Shown: piece by piece, positions 23,411-36,079 of the stretch
Position numbering within the stretch: the first letter of the stretch is position 1
Layout: every line of letters begins with the position of its first letter
NCBI RefSeq assembly: GCF_033958435.1
Contig: NC_134146.1
Coordinates: 26,744,501 to 26,808,500, forward strand
Direction of reading: 5' to 3'
DNA from: Carettochelys insculpta
Taxonomy: Eukaryota; Chordata; Testudines; Carettochelyidae
Length of the DNA: 64,000 bases
The notes under the pieces: generated by a model
Told to the model about the DNA's origin: nothing
The model's database searches: none
Seen by the model: only the letters and a program-made list of their open reading frames with translations
Program-made: the position numbers and the translations under genes

Positions 23411-23468
23411 TATCGGAGGGGTAGCCGTGTTAGCTCATGCTCATGCTCATGCTCATGCTCTAAACTTT
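23411..23468 (+). mobile_element. 58-base PLE-tail remnant with GCTCAT repeat, 12 bp duplication
   Basis: Terminus TATCGGAGGGGTAGCCGTGT, then four GCTCAT units and GCTCTAAACTTTTC, which is the beginning of the inverted arm seen in full at 61165-61195. Flanked by TCTGCAGTGAAG (23399-23410 and 23469-23480). The hexamer run probably arose by slippage during reverse transcription. Confidence 0.75.
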
Positions 23469-23579
23469 TCTGCAGTGAAGATACCCTTGAAGAGTGAGTA
23501 TCTGTTCTGGTAATGGGAATTGGGAAAGTGTTTAAAGTCTTACTGCTGCAGTGTAATTATGTGTGGAGATGTGAACAGG

Positions 23580-24480
23580 TTCCTGCCAACCATGGCAGAT
23601 TAGCCACTGAGCCCATGTGGCCTGTGCCCATAGGCACCTGGAAAAAATCACTCCCAGCACCAGAAGCCCGGAGCCACACCTAAGGGGAGGGTGGGTCAGG
23701 GCAGGGCAGGAGAAGTCCGCATTCCATGGCAGCAGTACCAGGCAGGAAAAGTTCCCCTAGTGTCTCCCAACCTATTCCCAGCTGCAGCTCCCTCTCACAG
23801 TCCCTTGGCCTAAGTGCTCCCTCAAGCAGCTCCCATCCGTCTTCCTGGCAGATGCCACCAGAGCAGGGGAATCCCCATGCAACCCCCAGATAAGCTGTGG
23901 GGCAGCAAGGGTCACTGCTCCCCAGCAGAAGCTGTGGGTGATTTGGGAGAAGCCCTGGCTCTGGTCCCCGTGGAAGCACAGAGGACAGTGGGGGAAATCC
24001 CAGGACCCCAGCTGTGCCTCTGGAACTGGAGAAGCTCTCACCCCCACCTTTACCTAGGGCCATGGTGCAGGGCCGGTGCTTCTCTGGCTGCAGGGAGGCA
24101 AAAAGGCACAAAAGGGGTTGTGAGTTTGCAGTGGGGACTCAGAATGAGGGAGACCCTCGGGGGAACAGGAGAAGGCCCCACCCTGGACAGTACAGGGTGA
24201 GGCTTCAGGCAAGACTGCAGGTGGGAGAGGTGGAATGGGGCTGGGGCTGGGACCCTCACTTGCTATGGCCCAGGGCCCAGGAAACCCTAATCCACTCCAG
24301 ATTCCCACTGCAAACAATTTGAATAATGGTAGAACAACACCAATTGCTTGCCAGAAACCTGAAAGTGAAGTGCCACTGGACTTCCCCTTTACTGAAAGTC
24401 ACAAGATGGCTGGATGTGTTGAAAGGAAAAGGGCATTGTGGACTGTCCATGTCCGCTTGAAGATCAGGTGATCTGAGTTA
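23580..24480. repeat. GC-rich segment, probably an old repeat
   Basis: Higher GC than both flanks, with overlapping open frames on both strands, CAGGTTCCTGCCAACCATGG near the left end and GGCCCAGGGCCCAGG near 24265. No domain recognised; resembles hAT-type filler. Confidence 0.35.
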
Positions 24481-24563
24481 ACATCTGGGTTAGACGTTGT
24501 GTTTGGTTTTGAGTTTCTATTTGAAGTCACACAGATGGGTGAATGCACTCCCTTCATGTATGA

Positions 24564-25060
24564 CAAGTTTCAGAGAGGTAGCTGTGTTAGCCTGTTTCAG
24601 CAAAAACAACAACAGAGCTTATGGCACCTGAAAGACTAATGAATTTATTAGGACATAAGCTCTTGGGGGCTAATGTCAATTATGTCAGATGCACGAAGTG
24701 GAAGCTTCAGTATGGCAGGGATATACAGAGATGGGAGTGTTACATCAATACTAATGAGGCTAATTCAGTGAGGGTGGGTGTGGCCCAGTTCCAACAGTTG
24801 ATAAAAAAGTGAGAATACTTAAAGGAGAAAATTACTTTTTGTAATGACCTAGCCTTTTCAGTCCCTAGTCACACCCATTCTGGTGGTGCACGTTTGCATA
24901 TGAATTCCAGCTCAGCAGTTTCATGCTGCAATCTGGGTTTGAAGTTTTTCTGTTCAAGTATGGCAACTTTCACGTCTGTAATGTTATGTCTGGGGGGCTT
25001 AAAGTATATTGGTGTTTCATTCTGGATTAGAAAGGTCTGTTTTCAGCTCTTCATTTGTTC
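24564..25060 (-). mobile_element. Penelope-like element, 3' end with endonuclease C-terminus
   Basis: On the minus strand, 25050-24880 encodes with decay the end of the GIY-YIG region (VAILEQKNFKPRLQHETAEL then EFICK). This is followed by a 3' region with the hairpin/tail block (24700-24600) and the terminal sequence CACAGCTACCTCTCTGAAAC at 24564-24585. It shows that the short tail-only repeats elsewhere in the window are termini of such elements. Non-functional. Confidence 0.75.
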
Positions 25061-28000
25061 AGTTGCAACTTCACTTAAACACAAACATGACACATGCAAT
25101 TTAGGAAGTATTTCGTCACGAGAGTCAAACCTGCTATCTTCTTGACCAGGGCAGATTCGCCCCTTCCCTCAGAAGTGATTCATGCATTTGTGTGCGAAAA
25201 GGGAAGAGATTTTGAAACAAGGGGATTTATTTAGTATGGACTATGCAGACAGGGGCACAAGGGTTATGTTGCCTATCGTAGCAATTAGCTGAGAGAGAGA
25301 GCTCCCATCTAAATACCTTTGTGGTACTATATAGCTGAATTGTGTTAGGTAGAGAATCTAGGTGATCTGGCGATGTGAGATTAGAGAGTTTTGGCATGAG
25401 AATCTACACTCTTCCCATCCATGTCCCTGACACATTGTAGGCTGGTATTTTTAAAGAATCCTAAAGAATGCCCTAACCTTATTGAAATTCAAATTCCTTT
25501 AGATTTCTTTGATCGGTCTAACCTTAGGGCTCAATCCTGTGAGGTGCTGAGTGGTATAAACGCCAATGAACTTTGTAGTAAGGGCCCCGTATCTTTCAAA
25601 ATCAGGCCCAACTTTGAGAAGCTAGATATGCATAGAGTTTTCTTAAAATAAATGTCATCTGAGCTTTTGTTCTGCATGCTTGCTGCCATCGTGAATAGTG
25701 TAGGATTTGTACCAGGACATATAGTATGGCCAAACGTAATTTGGAATATTAAGTTATTTTGATTAAAAAGGTGCTTTTATAAAAGGATTTTTAAAGTACT
25801 CATTAACATTTCAGATAAGTAAATAATTTGCAGCAGTCCACCAATATCCTTAGAAGAAAAAACTTCGCAGGAATGGATTAATTTCTCCTGTGTAAAACAG
25901 CCCTATCGCAGCATAATTTCTGTAACTATAAAATAGGCGAGGCTTAATATTAAAAAGTGTTGTACTGACTAATTAAGTGTGTGTTTGCTGAAATTCTAGA
26001 GGGCAAAACATAGTCTCAGGCTCAACACACTTCCAACAGAGAATCCTCCTTTAAAAATACGTGACACTCCAATGTATGACATCATACTCCAATGTAAGTG
26101 TGTGCATATTTAGTTAACAATAAGAATATTGCCTAAGTAGGCAAAACCCTAGAAATTCACAGTTCAAGCTGAAAATATCCCCTTATCAACAAATAATTTA
26201 GTGTGTATGTAGCGGGAGAGAAAAAAATAGAATTGCCCAGATGATGGGGGAATTAAAAGCTTTGAGGATGGGACGTCTCAACCATTTGTGTGCAATTTGA
26301 GCTGGCTTAAAATGACTCTAGGCAGCTGTATAAATCAGTGGGTCACTTAATTCCCAGTGTGCTAACATTGACATTTTCCAAACTATGAGCCAAGTGGATA
26401 CTTAAGAAGATATTCAGATATATCAGCTGTCTCCAAAGGGTTAGAAAAAGAACAGTGGTAAATGTCACAACTGCCTGATGATACCCTGCAACATCGAACA
26501 AACTGGATAGTTTGACATCTTGTTTTTCTACTTTTGTCCATTTAAGTCTAACTTTTTTTTGAAGTGGGAGTGGATGTGTCTGGTTGTAGCTTTAAAAAAA
26601 AAAATCAGGGTTTTGGAAACATAGTGCCTGTGAAAGGATGACACATTGAGAGCCCTTAAGATGGAACTGTACTGGCTATCCATAGAACATAGCACATGTA
26701 TGGGACAGTGAACATTCCCCAGATGACTAGGGCCATCTCTAGGTGTGAGAGGGACTGTTAATTCTCATGCCCATGTGGTCGTTTACCTCTAGGGTGTTAT
26801 GGTATTAGGTCTGCAATCTAGACCCCCTAGTGCTGAAAACTAGATCAAGATATCTCACTCAAGTACCACAGGCAACTGAACAGCTGTCTTGTGTTAGTAG
26901 TAGTAACTGTTCTGTCAGTCCTGATCTGTTCTGAGGTTTCATATCTCATTATGTTGACCACAGGGAATTTAAACTGGGAATTATGGATGTGGAATGGCTC
27001 GCCAATCTGACTATCTCTGTACCACTCTTTCAATTAGAAGGTATTTTCGGGATTTCCAGTGGTTATATGGACAACACGTGTTTAGTAGTACTTACAGTTA
27101 GTTTATTTTGGCAGAAGATGGAAATAACCGGTATAATTTAGTGATGTTAAATATTTAAATACAGTCTGACTACAGATGTAAACACACCTAATAATCCAAT
27201 ACAGCTGTTAGCTAACTGCACTTATGGCTCACACAATGATTATAGTCATGGCTATGCTATAATAGAAATATACTCGCTACTCCTTGGCAGAGGGACCTGG
27301 AGTTGGGACCCAATTCACTCCCAGTAGGTGAGGAAGATAGTGAGAGTAGCAAAGTATAGCATAGATATGAGAGATTTAAGAGAAGAAGAAGATTGGTACC
27401 AAACAGAAAGAGAAGAAGATGGTGCTTTCCAACACAGAGTATTGAAACACCCTTGTTGTCAGAACATACCTCTCAGTTGCAGCAGGGAATTATTTATACC
27501 AGTTCAGTGTAAGAGACTGGGACAGAATTGAGGCAAATGACTAAAATAGGTTCCCTTTTCTTGCTTAACCTTTAACATACCTGATAAGCCAATAAACAGT
27601 CAGGAGAAATAAACCCTTGCAAAAGCCCTACCATACAGGATTATCCTGTAGGATTCTTGCATTAGTGCTGACATAGACAAAAAGATAGGCCTCATTAGCC
27701 TAAGTTGACTAAGCTATCATGGTTACCTACTTAAGATATACAAGATTAATAATCAAAGCAGGAAAGCCAAAATCTAACTAATGTGCCTCCTATATGCTGG
27801 TAGAGCCTACAGTTACCAAACTGCTTTAGCTATGTAGTCAGTCCTTCCCTCCTTAGTAGTTGTTTATAATGCTGAAATATTTGGATTATGCAATATGTCT
27901 GTCTAAAGTTCTTTTGCATGTTTGTATATGTGTGTGGTGGGGAATCAAGGCAATATGTCTAAACTAAACATATGTAGAGAATAATCACAACAGAACACTT

Positions 28001-29394
28001 GTTAGTTGGAAATGCATTATGTGGACCAGATGAATTGCTTAGCTGGCTGTGGAAATACATCCCGAAGGTTTATTGACTTCTTGAGATGAATTGACTACTT
28101 TTGGGTTTTAGCTTTTTGAATTATGTTTTGGGTTAGATTAAGAATTTAAAACAACGTTGACTTTTGTTAAATCTTTATTAATGGGTCTCTGAACTCTCTT
28201 ATTTTAACATTCCCCAAAAGCATGCCGGGCAACCCATAGTATCTGCTCCAATGAACTTACCAATCAAGCTTAGGTATGAGTCAGTGACCAAGGATGGAAA
28301 TAGCAGGGTGAGAGAGGGAAGGAAAGACAGGATTACAGGGTAACTATAGACTAACCCTATTATTCCATGAAGGCTAGTGCACTGCATGTTGGATGCAAAG
28401 AATTATTTTTAAGAATTTGAGTAGATTGCATAAGTAGATGGAAGGCTTAATGATATGTCTTGTAGGCTTTGCAGAAGAAATGAGTGCCTAGGAGAAATTT
28501 GAATGGACAGAGGTTTTGCAGACTCAGCTCAGGAAAGGTGTTCCATGTAAAGTATGTGTACTTACATATGTATGTGTCATGCATTTAAAAGGATAATAGG
28601 GTATTCTTTGATGTCATAATTATTTTTGGTTTACGGCTCCTCTAATGTAATCTAGAGTCAGTGCTACAAAAGGTGCTGAATTTATTGCAAGTGACGTGAT
28701 TTTGTGGACCCTGCAAAAAGCACTTTTGCAATGGTATGAAAAGTTCCATTTTTCATACAATTCCCTCCTGGAAAGCAGAAGATAGGAATGGGAGCAGCAG
28801 TTGAATGTCTTCATCTGTCTGTCTGACTGTATGGGAAGGACCCACCCTGCTCAGTGCTCATTCATCCCTGTTATCAGTGCACTTTAGCCCACCATTTCAC
28901 TTCAAGTGCCATAAGTCCTGACTGGCCGCATGCCAGGTCACTGATACTTTTGCAGCCCCTGCAATCCCAGGCAGAGGTTATTTCTACACATTTGGTGGAG
29001 TCCTGTCACCCACATAGTTAAATAACCATCCAGTGCTATGAATACCTATCTGCATTTCTAGCTTCCTTATGAAGAAGCTACCCCTGAGGTTTCATTCTGC
29101 ATTTCTTTAGCAATCTAATAAAAAAGCTAGCCAGAAATTCTTGCCTGCTCCACCCTCAGTTTTCAAGGTTCTGGAGTTTCTGGACAGGGCGTGGTGCTGA
29201 GATGACATGTGTTGTTCTGGTAGATGACACTTTCCTTCAGTTTGTGATGGATGGATCCTCATCCTGTTGGTTTGCTCCACCGTGTTGGGTACAGTAGATA
29301 GTCAAACTGTACAGCCCCCGCGTCTGCAAGCATAAATGGTAACATCTTGAAATGACACTGATTTATTTTCTCTGAATGAGCCCAGAAGAGTTAT
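25061..29394. other. Unique AT-rich DNA, no gene seen
   Basis: The longest uninterrupted unique-looking tract. No frame of more than 76 codons and no recognisable repeats. Confidence 0.6.
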
Positions 29395-29585
29395 GGAAAA
29401 TTGTTTTGCTGCTACCAGGGTCCTCACATGTTGGGTCCCAAAAGGCTCAGTCCTTTACTCCATACTATTCAATATCTTTGCGAAAGGTTTGAGAGAACTA
29501 GGGATACAACATAAGCTGAATAGCAATTAGCGTGCAGGTGACAGTCAGCTCTGTATCACCTTTATATGGAATTTGCAAACCAAAT
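29395..29585 (+). mobile_element. Decayed LINE reverse-transcriptase fragment
   Basis: With frameshifts, the plus strand reads a peptide like the RT block GVPQGS-LSPLLFNI followed by a degraded YADDTQL-like region. It resembles L2/CR1-clade RTs, but the fragment is too short and damaged to classify. Confidence 0.4.
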
Positions 29586-29871
29586 AAAAAGACAGTAGGT
29601 TCCTGTTCTTAAGAGCTTACATGCTTGATTTTTTCACATCTTCCCGTCTGCATTTTAGCTCTACTAGCTTAATGGAAGCCCATCTTTTATTACTTGTCTC
29701 TCTCACTGCCAAATCACGGAAAACCAATATTAAAAGATGGAATTATTGGTACTGGCTATTCATGAGACTACCCTGGATAAAGTGGGCACATGGACAAATT
29801 CCTAAAAATGAGTACAATAGAATAGCACAATCATTTAGGGACAAAATCAGAAAGGCCAAGACACAAAATCA

Positions 29872-30225
29872 TGGATTTTGAGGCCGGAAAGAACCACTGT
29901 GGTCATCTAATTTGACCATCTACTGAACACAGGCCATAGAACTTTCTCAAAGTAATTCCTAGACCATATATTTTAGAAAATTTTCCAGTCTTGATTTTAA
30001 AATTGTAATTGATGGAGAATCCACTAAGACCCTGGGTAAACTGTGCCAATAGTTAATTTACACTTGATTTCTAATCTAAATTTGTCTTCCACTTCAACTT
30101 CTAGCCAGTGGATTATGTTGTAACTCCTATACTGAACAGCTGATTATCAAATATTTGTTCTCCAGTGTAGATACTCATAGATGGCACTCAGGTCATCTCT
30201 TAACCTAGCAGGACCTCACTAGAAA
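29872..30225 (-). mobile_element. CR1 3' tail fragment
   Basis: Reverse-oriented CR1 3' UTR: GGCCGGAAAGAACCACTGTG, then TGATGGAGAATCCACTAAGA and a CTTCAACTTCTAGCCAGTGG block. Non-coding and old. Confidence 0.65.
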
Positions 30226-30489
30226 CAAACTTTGTGATGATTCCACATACACAGTCACATCTGGAGACTTCTCAGCTGTAGTTGAATCTATTTAATATGT
30301 GCCATGTGAATTTAATTTCATCCTAGTTTTTTAATTAAAATGCTGCATGCAGCCAAGTCCAATACCTTAGAGGAATCAAGGTATATGACATCAACAAGAT
30401 CACTTTTACCAATTAAACTAGTAACCTCATGAAGAAAATAGGTTAATTTGACAGGATCTATTTTCTGTAAAAAAGGTTACTGGTGACCA

Positions 30490-31150
30490 GGTAACTAGCA
30501 TAATTAATATTAAAGAAGGGAGAAGAAACAGGTTAAAATGTTTAAATGAGCTGGAGGTATCCACGTCAACAGGGCCGGAAGATATTCATCCTAGGATATT
30601 TAATGGATGTTGTGAAGCAGTCTTGTGATAGTCAACAATTATGACAAGGGTGAGTGAGGCCAGAGAAAACTGGAGAAGTGCAATCATACTACATATCTTT
30701 AAAAAGGGGAGCAGAATCCTTGGGGCATTCTAGGCCGGTCCCCAAATTTTGATACCTGGAAAGATACATGAACAAATTATTAAACAACTCATTTGGTAGC
30801 ACCTAGAGGATAATTGAGTAATCAGTAATAATTAGTATGGATTTGTTGAGCACAAATCATGCCAAACCAACTCACTGTGTTTCTTTTACTGGTTTGTTTT
30901 ATTAGTGGATAGAGGGGAAGTGGAAGATGGGAGATACCTTGATTTTGTAAGGCGCTTGATGCAGTTCCACACAAGTCTCCCAAACAGACTAGGGAAAAGT
31001 GGTCAAGATGATATTACTATAAAGATGGTTGCAGAGCTGATTTAAAAAATTGTAGTCATAGTAATTACAACTGTTTCACTGTCTAAATGGGGGAACGTAC
31101 ATAGCTGAGTCTTGCCAGGGTCAGTCCCAGATCTAACCCAGCTGTTTTAG
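30490..31150 (+). pseudogene. Heavily decayed CR1 reverse-transcriptase fragment
   Basis: Across several frames and stops, the plus strand keeps CR1 RT landmarks in order: a GPEDIHPRIF block (for GPDGIHPRVL), ILHIFKKGSR (for ITPIFKKGSR), GFVEHKSCQTN, and a VPGS-like block near 31115. It is far more diverged than the 12.5 kb copy and clearly not functional. Confidence 0.7.
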
Positions 31151-31920
31151 TTACTGTGATTCTACCCTGGGAGTTCTGGATAGAATAGAGCAAAATACTC
31201 GCAGTTGCCTGGTATTATTACTAGAGAGAAGAACACTAAACAAAACAACACAGATTACAGAATGCAAGTGCCAGACTAGTTACTTCTATTAAATATTTTC
31301 TGTATGTCTTTTTATGGAGACCTTTGAGCAGGGACTGCCTCTGGGGCATTTTTGGTAAGTTAAGGCCATGTGCTTTATGTGCTAAAGACAGCGTTATTGG
31401 TATTCTGCTTTACGTGTTGCCCACCTGCCACTCAGAGTGTCTTCCAAAGAACATTTAGCATTATATTTTCCTCAACCAAAAAAAGGCTAATGTATACCTA
31501 TTCTAAGCCGACTTGGTCATTGCAGCGTACTGCCTGGAAAAGGCCTCCAAGTAATTGTGTCATAGCTCAGCTTTTATTGTAGAACAAAATAGGTTTGTCA
31601 GAACCACCAGGAGTTGAAGACTCTACAAAGTCTGTTATTTCCAAAGATGTTTGTCTCTAGTGGAGGACAGGATTCAGAGGTTGCAGGGCACAGGGTTTGA
31701 TTTCCACTCATGTCTGTTAGAGGTCAGATGTCTTGGATCAAAACACTGGTCTTCTGCATCAATATACTTTTTTGAGTGAAGTTCCACATGGTCTTTTGTA
31801 GCAGTTTCTAAATTTCCAGCTACCATCATCATGGCCCTCCCTTTTTCTGGAGAAGTTAACGGCAAGAATATTTGACAGTTCCAATAATGGTGAAGCTCAT
31901 TTCAAGAACAAGCTTTTCCA

Positions 31921-32017
31921 GATCTGAAGAAGTGGGTCCATCCCATGAAAGCTCATCACCTAATAAATTATTTTGTTAGTCTTTAAAGTTCCACAGGATG
32001 GCTTTTTTTGTTTTGTG
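31921..32017 (+). mobile_element. Single-arm PLE-tail insertion, 11 bp duplication
   Basis: One arm only, from GATCTGAAGAAGTGGG to TTTTTTTGTTTTGTG, lacking the outer terminus. Flanked by AAGCTTTTCCA (31910-31920) and AAGCTTATCCA (32018-32028), one mismatch. It stops at the same place as the inverted arms of the dimeric copies. Confidence 0.75.
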
Positions 32018-32303
32018 AAGCTTATCCAAGGTTAATGGAAGATCAGACCTATGAAAAAGTGTCATTTGGTCCAAATTCAGAGCATGCAGGTATGAGTTTT
32101 AAGAATTTTAACTCAACTCTTCATTAGCTGAGCTTTTATCAAAAAGGAAGTGGGTACCAGATACTCAATCGTCATGTAATTATCTATTTTTCTCTGTTTC
32201 TGGGCAGAGAAGGAGAGAGAAAAGCAAATGCATATATGAGGGTTGATAACATTTCCTGTACTCAAGAATTCACGTGAAGGACCCTGCTTTCAATTTCTTA
32301 GAA

Positions 32304-32905
32304 CAGGGATGGGCACCGACCCACAGAAAAATCCGTGGGGGCCACAAAAGTGAGAAGCAAAAAACTCAACAACCATCATTAATGTCATCCTCCAACTGAA
32401 AAACAAATTAAAAAGGGGGCAGGGCTAGTAGGTTCTGGGCTGGGGCCAAAAATGGGGAGTATAGTGTAAGAGGGGGCTGTTAGACAGAAGGCTTGAGATG
32501 TGGGGTTTGGGAAGGAGAATGCAGGAGCCAGCTGGGAGAGTGGGAGTCTGAATGGGACGGGGTGCAGAAGCGGCGTGGGTGTGCAGGAGCACATGTGGCT
32601 ACTGCCACTCCCAGGCACAGCTCTCACTATCCTGATTGGTTGCAATTCCAGCCAATCAGTGCAGCAGGAGAAAAGCCTTTAGGCAGCACTTCTCAGCTTT
32701 GCCATTCCCCTAGCCAAGGGGGAGGGGCGGCAGTAGCAGCAGCAGCAGCAGCACACTGACCTACTTCTTCCCACTGCCAGGACCCAGCCCTGGGTTTGCC
32801 TGACTCCAGCCCAGAAGGGGATGGGAACCTGGATGCAGGGGAGGGGAGCCTGGTGCCTCAGGGGCTGGATCCAGACTGTGGGCCAAAGTTTCTCCATCAC
32901 ATCTT
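32304..32905. mobile_element. hAT-like MITE with GC-rich core
   Basis: Left end CAGGGATGGGCACCGAC, right end complement of GGCCAAAGTTTCTCCATCAC. Flanks TCTTAGAA and TCTTGAGA may be a decayed duplication. A short CAG run lies at 32736-32752. Same family as 16714-17066 and 54774-55261. Confidence 0.5.
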
Positions 32906-33384
32906 GAGAACTTCACCAGAGTTCAAACACTTGATTTAAGGTTTTCCATGCAAGGTATTTGCCTCATGTCAATTTGTTTGTTTGTTTGGCAGGAAGATGG
33001 CTTTTGTGTTTGGGAGATGCCTCTTGGCAGCCATGTGAAAATCTCTCCAAATTTGGCCAGAAAAGTCAGTTGACACAGTGTATTTTTTTTTTTAGCAGCT
33101 GAAATCTCTGAAGATTATTTCCTCAGAGCATTGTCAAGTCTCTCACAACTCTCATGTGATTGGACTATGCATGTTCCGTCTCCACTGGGTATATTCCATG
33201 CCCTGAGAGCCTCCTATGTGTGACCAGACTGAATGTGCCCAGCCCTCTCGGCTCCTACTTGTGTCAGTCTCAAAGGCAGTACAGGGAAGCCAGACTTTCA
33301 CTGCAGTGGAAGTTCTGGGCTCTGATAGGGCCAGGCAGTGGAACTGTGAGCAGGGAGGCTGTTTATCCCACACTGTTGATGACC

Positions 33385-33850
33385 TAGTGTGCTTGCACCC
33401 AAAAAACATGGAGGTGGAAGTTGTCCGAGGGATGGGAGCTTGGAGAAGAGAGATGAATGGAAGTGTATTGTTGAGACAAGAAATCTGAGCCTGGAAGTTA
33501 GGAGGGAGTGAATTGGAGGCCCAGGGGAGAAGGCTGGAACTGGCTGAGCTTGGGGTCTAGAGTGAGAACCAGTGAGCAAAATGTGTGTCTGTGAAGAGAA
33601 CTAGAGTCTGGGAGCAAATTGGGAACACTAAGTTTGAGTGAGGAGCTGGCATAAGGGGAGGAGACTGGGTCTGACTGAACACAGAGCTTGGGATAAGGAG
33701 CCAAGGAAGGACAGTGGGGAAATGGATGAAGAGCCCAGGGAGGGAGACTAGGTCTGGGAGCCAGTGAGAGGGGAAGGAAGAGAGAGACCAGATATGGAGG
33801 CCAGAAGACAAAGACCAGCTGGGCAAGGAGAGTGGGAGAAATGAAAATCC
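33385..33850. repeat. GA-rich degenerate tandem region
   Basis: Strong purine bias on the plus strand with recurring GGGAGCCAGTGAG/GGTCTGGGAGC/GAGCTTGGG pieces spaced irregularly. The long minus-strand frames are its pyrimidine-rich complement. Confidence 0.55.
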
Positions 33851-34905
33851 AGAGGAGTGGAAACTTGTAATAGGCAGGCCAAGATAATGGTCAGTGTAAT
33901 GGTGCTGAAGATTGTGACCCTACTGCTGAAGCATGTGGGTATCAGTGGAATTACACGTAATGACATTTGTTTTCATTTCCTGTTGAGAAAACTAGGAAAT
34001 TACACATCCCCTCCCACCCACACATGCACCCTGTGAAAAGAACATTATTAAGGCGGTGGTTGAGCGCTCAAAAGGTGGGAAGTGCCGGAGTTAAGGTTGC
34101 CTGTGCAAATTTAATTTATCCCCAATCTGCAAATGCATTATAATGCAGACTTCAATTATGTGATCGCATACTATTTTTACCCATTGGACACCTGCCTCAT
34201 TCATTGCACAGGGAGAATGAAGTTTGTACAGGAAAGGAGGCTATTTTATGTAAGAACAAGATGAGAAGCTGGAACGTGTGTAGTGAATGAAACGAGTACT
34301 GTGCCTAATAGTAAGTGCGTAGATGACTTGGGCCCTTAGGAACATGGTATAACTTGGGACAGAAAAACATGGAGACCTAACCCATGAGATCACTATAGGA
34401 TGGTTTTCTGAAACAATGTATTTTGGAGGAGACACTGTGGTAGATGTGCCTGCTTATCACTGGAAGGTCTTATAAGTTATTCTAAATGCCAAGGGGTTGT
34501 GTGGAAGATGATGTACAGTAATGATTTTATGGAGTTATGTATAATAATAAACCAATATTTGTTTAGCAGAGTTTGGCAGACAGTTTAAACAATATTATGA
34601 TAATTACTATTCACACTGTGGATCAAAGGGTATTCCTGCTGTATATTGTCTTGTTTATTTCTATCAAAAACGAGATGTTGAATAATTTAGTCAGTCTTGC
34701 TTTCTTCTGTTTCTGTTGCAATCTATGGGCATGAATCTGATCTTTGATGTGAAAGTGATAAATATGCTTCTTATCTTGTAAAACCAAGCCCTTGCACTTT
34801 TTTCAGTTATAATTCATGTTGATATCATTACAAAGAAATGTGAAAAGTAAATGCTTGTTTTTATGGCCCAGATCTGTCTGTATGGAGTCCAGTGGGTCCA
34901 GGCTT

Positions 34906-35246
34906 AGAATCATAGACTCCTAGGGCTGGAAGGGACCTCAGGAGGTCGTCAAGTTCAGCCCTCTGCCTAAAGCCAGATCAATCCCTAACTAAATCATCCC
35001 ACCCAGGACTTTGTCAAGCTGTGACTTAAAAACCTCTAAGGATGGAGATTCCATCACCTCTCTTTGTAATGCATTCCAGTGCTTCACCACTCTCCTGGTG
35101 AAATAGATTTTCCTAGTATCCAGCCTACACCTCACCCTCTGTAACTTGAGACCATTGTTCCTTGTTCTGCCATCAGTTACTACTGAGAACAGTCTCTACA
35201 TCCTTTTCAGAATCCCCCTTCAGGAAGTTGAAGGTTGCTATCAGAT
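34906..35246 (-). mobile_element. CR1 3' end, reverse orientation
   Basis: Begins AGAATCATAGACTCCTAGGG then CTGGAAGGGACCTCAGGAGG, and runs through ATTCCATCACCTCTCTTTG to TTCAGGAAGTTGAAGGTTGC. These are the reverse complement of blocks in the CR1 copy at 39211-39633, so both belong to one subfamily. Confidence 0.85.
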
Positions 35247-35430
35247 ATTGGTAAAGGAGCAAACGTAAATTTCTTGTATGTACCTCAGTTTCTACAAAAG
35301 TTGGTCAGAAAATGGAATTTCTGATTTGTCTCAGTTTTGAATCATAATGAAAAGTTGGAAGATTTTATGGGAAGGAAATTTTGAAATATTTTTCTGATAA
35401 AGTTAAAACAATATAAAGTATTTTAAATAT

Positions 35431-35649
35431 CAAAACAAAAAAGCAATAAAGTAGCACTTTAAAGACCAACAAAACAATTTATTAGATGAGCTTTCATGGG
35501 ACAGAGCCACTTCTTCAGACCAGGTCCGAAGAAGTGGCTCTGTCCCATGAAAGCTCACCTAATAAAGTGTTTTGTTGGTCTTTAAAGTGCTACTTTATTG
35601 CTTTTTTGTTTTGATAATACATAGACTAGCACGGCTTTCTCTCTGTTAC
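35431..35649 (-). mobile_element. Fold-back PLE-tail insertion, 12 bp duplication
   Basis: Two near-identical arms in inverted orientation meet at 35519-35523. Only the right side carries the outer terminus (CATAGACTAGCACGGCTTTC, then TCTCTGTTAC). The whole is flanked by direct repeats TATTTTAAATAT (35419-35430 and 35650-35661). No coding capacity. Confidence 0.88.
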
Positions 35650-35802
35650 TATTTTAAATATATACAATATAAATAACACAAGAACATAATGAAATTTATA
35701 TATTAGTCAAAATGAAATGTTTTGGCATTGTATGAATGAAATGAGGAGCTTAAATGAAATTGTTGAGTTTTTTTCCTTTCAATATCTTTTCTGAAATAGA
35801 TA

Positions 35803-36067
35803 AAACAAAAAAGCAGTCATGTAGCACTTTAAAGACTAACAAAATAATTTATTAGGTGATGAGCTTTTGTGAGACAGACCCACTTCTTCAGATCATAGCC
35901 ATACCAGAACAGAACAGAGGGTGTTCTTGTATGGCTGTGATCTGAAGAAGTGGGTCTGTCCCACGAAAGCTCATCACCTAATAAATTATTTTGTTCATCT
36001 TTAAAGTGCTACATGACTGCTTTTTTGTTTTGACAGAATACAGACTAACACGGCTATCCGTCCATCA
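35803..36067 (-). mobile_element. Fold-back PLE-tail insertion, 12 bp duplication
   Basis: Inverted arms separated by a spacer of about 50 bases that is itself partly palindromic (ATCATAGCCATA ... TATGGCTGTGAT). Outer terminus only on the right (CAGACTAACACGGCTATCCG). Flanked by CTGAAATAGATA (35791-35802 and 36068-36079). The right arm keeps the hammerhead-like core at 35942-35968. Confidence 0.88.
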
Positions 36068-36079
36068 CTGAAATAGATA

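Noticed and set aside
23680..24322. Several frames of 87-143 codons on both strands
   Set aside because: GC-rich repeat-like segment; frames overlap on both strands without domains.
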